Part shown: in pieces, positions 1 to 6,109 of the stretch | Layout: each line of letters opens with the position of its first letter | How positions within the stretch are numbered: the first letter of the stretch is position 1 | NCBI GenBank assembly: GCA_903913345.1 | Contig: CAIWLA010000535.1 | Location: 1 to 6,109, forward strand | Direction of reading: 5' to 3' | DNA: 6,109 bases | From: an uncultured Magnetococcales bacterium | GTDB lineage: Bacteria > Pseudomonadota > Magnetococcia > Magnetococcales > Magnetaquicoccaceae | The notes under the pieces: generated by a model | Seen by the model: the letters and a program-made list of their open reading frames with translations, nothing else | Databases searched by the model: none | Told to the model about the DNA's origin: nothing | Program-made: the position numbers and the translations under genes

Positions 1-20
1 CAGGGGGATAATCCCCCTGG
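1..20. repeat. GC-rich palindrome (hairpin) at window edge
   Basis: Arms CAGGGGGAT (1-9) and ATCCCCCTG (11-19) pair perfectly around a single central A, so as RNA the innermost pairs would open to form a small loop. It lies about 65 bases beyond the proB stop on the side proB transcription would reach. No T-tract follows on either visible side; the leftward flank is cut off by the window edge. It could be a leftward terminator stem or a copy of a dispersed palindromic repeat. The sequence alone does not decide. Confidence 0.6.
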
Positions 21-47
21 ACCCGTAATAATAAAATTAAATTATTG

Positions 48-83
48 AAAAGATAAAAGATAAAAGATAAAAGATAAAAAGAT
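48..83. repeat. Tandem AAAAGAT heptamer array, about 5 copies
   Basis: Four perfect AAAAGAT units (48-54, 55-61, 62-68, 69-75) are followed by a fifth with one extra A (76-83). The array ends four bases before the proB stop codon, so in the proB transcript it would be a U-rich AUCUUUU array directly after the stop. Perfect short tandem units of this kind are prone to copy-number slippage. No coding role is visible. An imperfect AT-rich inverted repeat (AATAAT at 27-32, ATTATT at 41-46) lies between it and the palindrome at 1-20. Confidence 0.85.
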
Positions 84-86
84 CAA

Positions 87-2727
<2,641 letters not shown>

Positions 2728-2738
<11 letters not shown>

Positions 2739-3087
2739 GCCCTGACACTCCCAATGCACCACCCCCGACAGCGGAGGTCTCTGTGTGGATGCCTGTGATT
2801 TTCAATTCGGTCAAATTTTGCCGATGCCCCTGTTTGCGACGATAATTTTTGCGCCGCTGTTTTTTGAAGACCAATACCTTTTTATCCCGCAACTGGCGGA
2901 CGATCACCCCATCCACCTGGAAACCCGCCAAGGCACTGCCAATCTTCAACTCACCATCGCCGTCCACGAGCAACACGTCCCCCAACACCACGGAGTCACC
3001 CTGGTCTCCGGGTAATGTTTCGACGCGAATGACATCATTTACCGCCACTTTATATTGTTTTCCGCCCGTGCGGACTACCGCATACAT
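2728..3087 (-). CDS. rplU: 50S ribosomal protein L21
   Basis: Structural protein of the large ribosomal subunit that binds 23S rRNA. The 119 residues start [14 protein letters not shown] and carry the C-terminal signature [16 protein letters not shown] followed by LTELKITGI. The family usually has about 103 residues and ends near this point. Here a further tail rich in Gly, Ser and Ala ([18 protein letters not shown]) follows, and its codons also contain the ribosome binding site and first codons of rpmA. The start at 3087 is set by family alignment and a strong GGAGGA box; an ATG at 3120 is only an in-frame extension. This is the first gene of the ribosomal operon, 110 bases after maf. Confidence 0.97.
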
Positions 3088-3095
3088 AGTATTCG

Positions 3096-3101
3096 TCCTC
3101 C
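3096..3101 (-). promoter_or_regulatory. Ribosome binding site of rplU
   Basis: GGAGGA on the minus strand, eight bases before the ATG at 3087. It is the strongest Shine-Dalgarno in the window, fits a highly expressed ribosomal protein, and decides the start against the in-frame ATG at 3120. Confidence 0.85.
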
Positions 3102-3173
3102 AAAATGACCTGAAAACCAACGACCGCGCCGCGCCACGCCGAACCCACGGCTGAACTTTACGGGGAACCCTTT

Positions 3174-3201
3174 ATTTTCACGAAATGGAGCATCAAGTCA
3201 A
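3174..3201 (-). promoter_or_regulatory. Possible sigma-70 promoter for rplU-rpmA-obg-proB
   Basis: Reading leftwards: TTGACT (3196-3201; 5 of 6 to TTGACA), a 16-base spacer, then GAAAAT (3174-3179; 4 of 6 to TATAAT). The -35 box overlaps the maf stop codon. It would give a leader of about 80 bases with a very GC-rich segment (around 3121-3145) before the rplU ribosome binding site. Position and match are plausible, but this is by eye only; transcription could also enter from maf. Confidence 0.4.
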
Positions 3202-3794
3202 GTAAATTCCCGCAGCAGGGCCAAAGTTTCGCATAATGGCAATCCAGCCACCCCGGAACAGGAGCCTTCCAGTCGGGCGACGAGGGCCGCCCCCACCCCT
3301 TGAATACCATACGCCCCGGCTTTATCCAAGGGTTCCCCGGTGGCCACGTAGGCCGTGATCTCTTCGGCGGAGAGGGGTTTGATCCAGACCTGGCTTTCCA
3401 CCGTCTGATGGCAGCACCGATCGGTGGCGGGTTGGTAGACGGCCACGGCGGTCAACACGCGATGGGGGCGACCCGCCATCCGGGCCAGCATTCGGTGTGC
3501 GCCAGCGGCATCATCGGGTTTGCCCAGCACCTCGTCGGCGAGCACCACGATGGTATCGGCCCCGATGACCAGATCGGCCACATCGGCGGGGTTCTGCCGT
3601 GCCTTGCCGATCGCCATCCGCTCCACATAGGCCTCTGCCGTCTCGCCGGACCAGAGGGTTTCGTCCAGATCGGTGGGGCGCACCTCCGGGTCCACCCCCA
3701 CCTGGCGCAAAAGGGCCAGCCGTCGGGGAGAGGCCGAAGCCAGACAGATCCGAAGTCCTTTCAGCCACCAGCAAACAGAAGACAATGATTCCAT
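3198..3794 (-). CDS. maf: Maf family nucleoside triphosphate pyrophosphatase (YhdE-like)
   Basis: Maf proteins hydrolyse non-canonical or excess nucleoside triphosphates to monophosphate and pyrophosphate; the YhdE subgroup acts on dTTP and UTP and has been linked to septum and cell-division control. The 198 residues show LASASPRR (18-25), GADTIVVL with the catalytic Asp (78-85), EVLGKPDD (88-95), the HRVLTAVAV strand (111-119), EPLDKAGAYGIQG (154-166) and GVAGLPL (181-187). DKAGAYGIQG matches the YhdE subgroup closely. The substrate call is inferred from that. The ATG at 3794 lacks a clear ribosome binding site, and MESLSSVCWWLKG extends beyond the usual N terminus, so a downstream TTG or CTG start is possible. 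It lies between rplU (same strand) and a divergent polyprenyl synthase gene. Confidence 0.93.
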   Translation of the reverse strand: MESLSSVCWWLKGLRICLASASPRRLALLRQVGVDPEVRPTDLDETLWSGETAEAYVERMAIGKARQNPADVADLVIGADTIVVLADEVLGKPDDAAGAHRMLARMAGRPHRVLTAVAVYQPATDRCCHQTVESQVWIKPLSAEEITAYVATGEPLDKAGAYGIQGVGAALVARLEGSCSGVAGLPLCETLALLREFT

Positions 3795-3881
3795 TATTGT
3801 TTTTTACTCTCACACACCGGATTGAGCAGGAGGTGCCGAAGGGCTGCAAAAAAAAATCCCACCCCAGATCCTCAAGAACAC

Positions 3882-3909
3882 TTGACGGTTCCCTCCCAAG
3901 GTTCTTAAT
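3882..3909 (+). promoter_or_regulatory. Possible promoter for the polyprenyl synthase gene
   Basis: TTGACG (3882-3887; 5 of 6 to the -35 consensus), a 16-base spacer, then CTTAAT (3904-3909; 4 of 6 to the -10 consensus), in the 113-base gap between divergent maf and the synthase. If it is real, its -10 box covers the ATG at 3908, transcription would begin near 3916, and translation would have to start further downstream (3944, 3947 or 3977). A second TTGACG at 3947-3952 has no good -10 partner. Confidence 0.3.
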
Positions 3910-5029
3910 GTTCACCGCAACCATCTTCATTTTTCAAGGGCGCGTGTTGACGTGTTCCTTGTTTGGGGTTCGACACGTGCTTCTTGCAGAAACTTTTGAC
4001 CCTTCTTCCGCATCCGTCCCTTCGTCAGCTTCGGTCTCCGCTTTGGATTCCGGGACTGTCCTGAAGCGTCTGCATGCCTTGATCGGCACCGATTTGGCAG
4101 AGACCAATCGCATCATCGTGGAGCAGTTGAATGCCCGTGTGGAGTTGATTCCCACCTTGGGTTCTCATCTGATCAACAGTGGTGGCAAACGGTTGCGACC
4201 GATTCTGACCCTGGTGACCGCCCGCATGTTTGGCTACACGGGTCGGGGTCATGCCCTGTTGGCGGCGGTGGTGGAATTTATCCATACGGCCACCCTGCTG
4301 CATGACGATGTGGTGGATAAATCCGACCGGCGACGGGGTCAATCGACGGCCAATGCCATCTGGGGCAGCAAGGCCCCCGTGCTGGTGGGTGATTTTTTGT
4401 TTTCCCGCTCCTTCCAGATGCTGGTCGAGTATGGCGATTTAAAGGTGTTGCGCATTCTGGCCGATGCCTGTGCCGTCATCTCGGAGGGGGAGGTGATGCA
4501 GTTGGTGGTCAGCAATGACCTTTCCACCACGGAGGCCCAGTATCTGGAGGTGGTATCGCGCAAGACGGCCACCCTGTTTGCCTCGGCGGCGAGGTTGGGT
4601 GCCGTACTGACTGGCCGCTCCGAGCAGGAGGAGAGCTGTCTGGCCAACTATGGCGAATTTTTGGGGCGGGCCTTTCAGGTGGTGGATGATGCCCTGGACT
4701 ATGCCTCCTCCAATGAGGCTCTGGGCAAGTCGATTGGCGATGATTTTCAAGAGGGCAAGATCACCCTGCCGGTCATTCATGCCTATCAGCATGGCAATGC
4801 CGAGGAGCGGCAGTTCTGGTCTCGAAGTCTGGAAGAGAAGGCCCGGATCGACGGCGGGTTGCAACGGGCCATCCAATTGATTCATGAGCGGGGATCTCTG
4901 GCGTATACCATGCACCTGGCCCGGTCGTTGGCAGAACAGGCCAAGGCCCAGTTGCATACCCTTCCGGTCTCGCCAGAGCGCGATGCACTGGCGTTGTTGG
5001 CCGATTTTTCCGTGAGCCGCAGCTTTTGA
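3908..5029 (+). CDS. ispB: Long-chain polyprenyl diphosphate synthase (octaprenyl type)
   Basis: Trans-prenyltransferase that adds isopentenyl units to an allylic diphosphate to build the side chain of ubiquinone or menaquinone. The 373-residue reading shows GGKRLRP (92-98), EFIHTATLLHDDVVD with the first Asp-rich motif DDVVD (133-137), DRRRG (140-144), LVGDFLFSR, the second Asp-rich motif DDALD (260-264) and GDDFQEGKITLP (277-288). A small Ala five residues before DDVVD fits a long product, as in E. coli IspB, which this resembles throughout. The exact chain length cannot be read. IspB is about 323 residues; here roughly 45 extra N-terminal residues include a Ser/Ala-rich run (SSASVPSSASVSALDSG). 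The ATG at 3908 has AAGG six bases upstream, but GTG 3944 or TTG 3947 (after AAGGG) and GTG 3977 are real alternatives. Divergent from maf-rplU; the tRNA gene follows. Confidence 0.95.
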   Translation: MFTATIFIFQGRVLTCSLFGVRHVLLAETFDPSSASVPSSASVSALDSGTVLKRLHALIGTDLAETNRIIVEQLNARVELIPTLGSHLINSGGKRLRPILTLVTARMFGYTGRGHALLAAVVEFIHTATLLHDDVVDKSDRRRGQSTANAIWGSKAPVLVGDFLFSRSFQMLVEYGDLKVLRILADACAVISEGEVMQLVVSNDLSTTEAQYLEVVSRKTATLFASAARLGAVLTGRSEQEESCLANYGEFLGRAFQVVDDALDYASSNEALGKSIGDDFQEGKITLPVIHAYQHGNAEERQFWSRSLEEKARIDGGLQRAIQLIHERGSLAYTMHLARSLAEQAKAQLHTLPVSPERDALALLADFSVSRSF

Positions 5030-5058
5030 AAAGGATCCGGGCCTGTTTTTTAATATCG

Positions 5059-5087
5059 CTGGCTTTTTCAGGCAAAGTCAGTACAAT
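5059..5087 (+). promoter_or_regulatory. Probable promoter of tRNA-Pro
   Basis: TACAAT (5082-5087) matches the -10 consensus at 5 of 6 positions. Seventeen bases upstream, CTGGCT (5059-5064) is a weak -35. The start would fall near 5094, giving a short leader of about ten bases. The stretch after the -10 box is GC-rich (GCCGTTCGGCG), the kind of discriminator associated with stringent control of stable RNA genes; that last point is inference. Confidence 0.55.
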
Positions 5088-5104
5088 GCCGTTCGGCGGA
5101 CAGT

Positions 5105-5181
5105 CGGGGTGTGGCTCAGCCTGGTAGAGCACTGCGTTCGGGACGCAGGGGTCGCTGGTTCGAATCCAGTCACCCCGACCA
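5105..5181 (+). tRNA. tRNA-Pro, anticodon CGG
   Basis: A complete 77-base cloverleaf. The acceptor stem CGGGGTG (5105-5111) pairs perfectly with CACCCCG (5171-5177), followed by discriminator A and an encoded CCA (5179-5181). The D arm is GCTC/GAGC. Anticodon stem CTGCG (5132-5136) pairs with CGCAG (5144-5148) around the loop TTCGGGA, placing anticodon CGG at 5139-5141, which reads CCG proline codons. The T arm carries GGTTCGAATCC. The gene stands alone with its own promoter and terminator, and borders a phage-like region, a common integration setting. Confidence 0.98.
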
Positions 5182-5197
5182 ATAAAATCAAGCAGTT

Positions 5198-5224
5198 AAG
5201 GCCACTCCCGAAGTGGCCTTTTTT
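5198..5224 (+). terminator. Intrinsic terminator of tRNA-Pro
   Basis: AAGGCCACT (5198-5206) and AGTGGCCTT (5212-5220) form a perfect nine-pair stem with a CCCGA loop, running into six T residues (5219-5224). It lies 16 bases after the CCA end. The preceding A residues are too few for a good terminator on the minus strand, so it acts mainly rightwards. Confidence 0.92.
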
Positions 5225-5227
5225 ATG

Positions 5228-5248
5228 CCAGTAAGCACCCAGTAAGCA
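5228..5248. repeat. Two direct repeats of CCAGTAAGCA beside the tRNA
   Basis: Identical 10-base copies at 5228-5237 and 5239-5248, separated by one base, start four bases after the tRNA terminator T-tract. The 11-base period places the copies about one helical turn apart, on the same face of the DNA, as expected for adjacent protein sites. Short tandem sites next to a tRNA 3' end could be arm-type sites of a tyrosine integrase; no integrase gene is visible, so this is inference. Confidence 0.55.
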
Positions 5249-5567
5249 GTCGAAAAAAATCCAACCTGCCGCCAACCCTTCATCATGCCCACCGGCCACG
5301 CCAGAGTAGCCAACCAGACGGACGAATTCGTCACCGATCCCGCCAGGAGATATTGCCCTGGTCGGCGTGGCCGTCGCTGTCCATGGTCATCATCATCCTG
5401 GTCGGGGTGCCTGTCGTCATCATCCTGGTCATCCCATCCCTGGTCGGGGTGTCCCTGGTCGGGCAGTCGATCCGCCTGGGGGCTGTCTACGGTGCCGCCG
5501 CCGCAGTTTCAGCAGAGGGTGCAGTTATGGCCCATGCCGCGTTCTGTGCCGTCTGTGCAGGTAGTGC
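5249..5567. other. Gene-free stretch between tRNA-Pro and the terminase-like gene
   Basis: I recognise no gene here. Several frames stay open on both strands, mostly because of the CCTGGTCGG repeats, and none has a convincing start with a family match. The plus strand has a TTG at 5353 close behind AGGAG (5345-5349), leading into a very hydrophobic segment rich in Ile, Val and Leu. The minus strand has an open frame from 5508 down to 5188 that encodes an acidic Asp/Gln/Pro-rich run but has no ATG near its beginning. A run of A residues lies at 5252-5258. The stretch may be decayed phage sequence or spacer. Confidence 0.5.
5357..5462. repeat. Degenerate CCTGGTCGG repeat cluster
   Basis: Exact CCTGGTCGG occurs at 5357-5365, 5397-5405, 5439-5447 and 5454-5462. 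A near copy, CCTGGTCAT, lies at 5424-5432. Two copies are followed by GGTG, and two CATCATCCTGGTC blocks are shared (5391-5403 and 5418-5430). Spacing is irregular (40, 42 and 15 bases between exact copies), so it is neither a CRISPR array nor a simple microsatellite. It resembles repeat-driven coding expansion: as plus-strand codons it gives Ile-Leu-Val-Gly, as minus-strand codons Pro-Asp-Gln-Gly/Asp. Confidence 0.6.
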
Positions 5568-6080
5568 CTATGCCGCAGCATTGGTATTCACCGCAGACGC
5601 AGCAGAGACTGCCTGTAGCGCAGCCTCTTCCTCTTCTGAATTTTCTTCTTGTTCGTGCATCGCCTGTGAAAAAACAAAAGCGATTCTCCGGGCAACGTCG
5701 GTTGGATCGATTTCGACTTTTAAAACCTCGCCGGGAGCGTTTGAAACCTCTGTCCTGCTGGTTCTGTATCGAGGATCAGCGGCGGACAGGAGACGGCAAA
5801 GAATTGTGTCGGAATATTTGTGAATCGTTCCAACAAGTTGCCCACCTTGATAAACGTCTTCGTCCCAACCCTCAATTCCACGTCTGCGTGCTTCAATAAT
5901 TACGTTTTCGGATGCCAGTTGCATGGTCTCGTCAAGTTGTTTGGCAAATGCCGGGCTTTTCTTTCGCCATTGATAAACAACGGCCCGGCTTAATCCCACC
6001 GCTTTCGCGGCCAAAGTGATGCAACCGTGAATCTCAAGCTGCGTCAGGAAAGCGGTACGCCTCGCCCGCACCGTGGCCAA
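5568..6080 (-). CDS. Phage terminase small subunit-like DNA-binding protein
   Basis: A 170-residue protein resembling phage terminase small subunits, which recognise phage DNA and help the large subunit begin packaging. A predicted helix-turn-helix lies near 20-46 (ITLAAKAVGLSRAVVYQWRK), then a helical segment ending in EARRRGIEGW (63-72), the turn VYQGGQLVGTIHKYSDTIL (76-94) and RLLSAADPRYR (96-106). This layout of HTH, ARRRGIEG and KYSDTLL is familiar from small-terminase annotations. The tail is acidic (EENSEEEEAA) and then Ala-rich. The start is a TTG with AGGA (6087-6090) six bases upstream; the frame stays open to the window edge, so a longer protein is possible. No large terminase, portal or integrase follows: downstream is the repeat region and tRNA-Pro. 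It could be a prophage remnant, a satellite gene or a domesticated regulator. Confidence 0.65.
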   Translation of the reverse strand: MATVRARRTAFLTQLEIHGCITLAAKAVGLSRAVVYQWRKKSPAFAKQLDETMQLASENVIIEARRRGIEGWDEDVYQGGQLVGTIHKYSDTILCRLLSAADPRYRTSRTEVSNAPGEVLKVEIDPTDVARRIAFVFSQAMHEQEENSEEEEAALQAVSAASAVNTNAAA

Positions 6081-6109
6081 CGACGTTCCTGTGCCCGCGC
6101 GTTGTCCCG

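Noticed and set aside
3511..3930. Minus-strand frame starting MKMVAVNIKNLG upstream of maf
   Set aside because: It runs into maf in a different frame and loses all resemblance to a protein there. The maf frame holds every conserved motif.
5035..5052. Possible terminator after the polyprenyl synthase (AGG...CCT then T-run)
   Set aside because: A T-run is present, but the stem before it is only about three pairs. This is too weak to call.
5078..5299. Minus-strand frame across the tRNA reading VTGFEPATPASRTQCSTRLSH
   Set aside because: This is the well-known phantom translation of the antisense strand of a tRNA gene, and it also crosses the tRNA terminator. It is not a protein.
5357..5462. CRISPR-like array
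   Set aside because: The repeats are only nine bases long, spacing ranges from 15 to 42 bases, and no spacers of uniform length exist.
5600..5720. Programmed -1 frameshift at the end of the terminase-like gene
   Set aside because: The T-rich and A-rich runs here do not form a proper X XXY YYZ slippery heptamer in the zero frame, so there is no direct support.

Overview
The window looks like chromosomal DNA of a proteobacterium with moderately high GC. L27 starts directly with the uncleaved MAHKKA form typical of Gram-negatives. The order polyprenyl synthase / L21 / L27 / Obg, with the synthase divergent, is the arrangement known from many proteobacteria. The obg-proB junction also occurs in several lineages. 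A class-level placement is not supported; the heptamer repeats and GC-rich palindrome at the left edge made me think of Magnetococcales-like genomes, but that is an impression only.

Region 1 (1-3794) reads leftwards: maf (nucleotide pyrophosphatase), then rplU, rpmA, obg and proB. The last four are tightly packed. rplU overlaps rpmA by 11 bases, rpmA and obg are 53 bases apart, and obg overlaps proB by about 29 bases. This is a translation and ribosome-assembly operon (L21, L27 and the 50S assembly GTPase Obg) with the first enzyme of proline synthesis at its end. A strong ribosome binding site and a plausible promoter lie just before rplU. Downstream of proB are a tandem heptamer repeat and a GC-rich palindrome.

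Region 2 (3795-5029) holds a divergent control region and a long-chain polyprenyl diphosphate synthase (ispB type), which makes the side chain of respiratory quinones.

Region 3 (5059-5224) is a complete tRNA-Pro(CGG) gene with its own promoter, encoded CCA and a textbook intrinsic terminator.

Region 4 (5225-6109) differs in character. A pair of 10-base direct repeats follows the tRNA terminator, then comes a stretch of about 320 bases with no recognisable gene but several copies of a CCTGGTCGG motif, then a leftward gene resembling a phage terminase small subunit. No integrase or large terminase is visible. This looks like the edge of an integrated phage-derived element, prophage remnant or satellite beside a tRNA, and is the most interesting part of the window. 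The rest is conserved housekeeping sequence.
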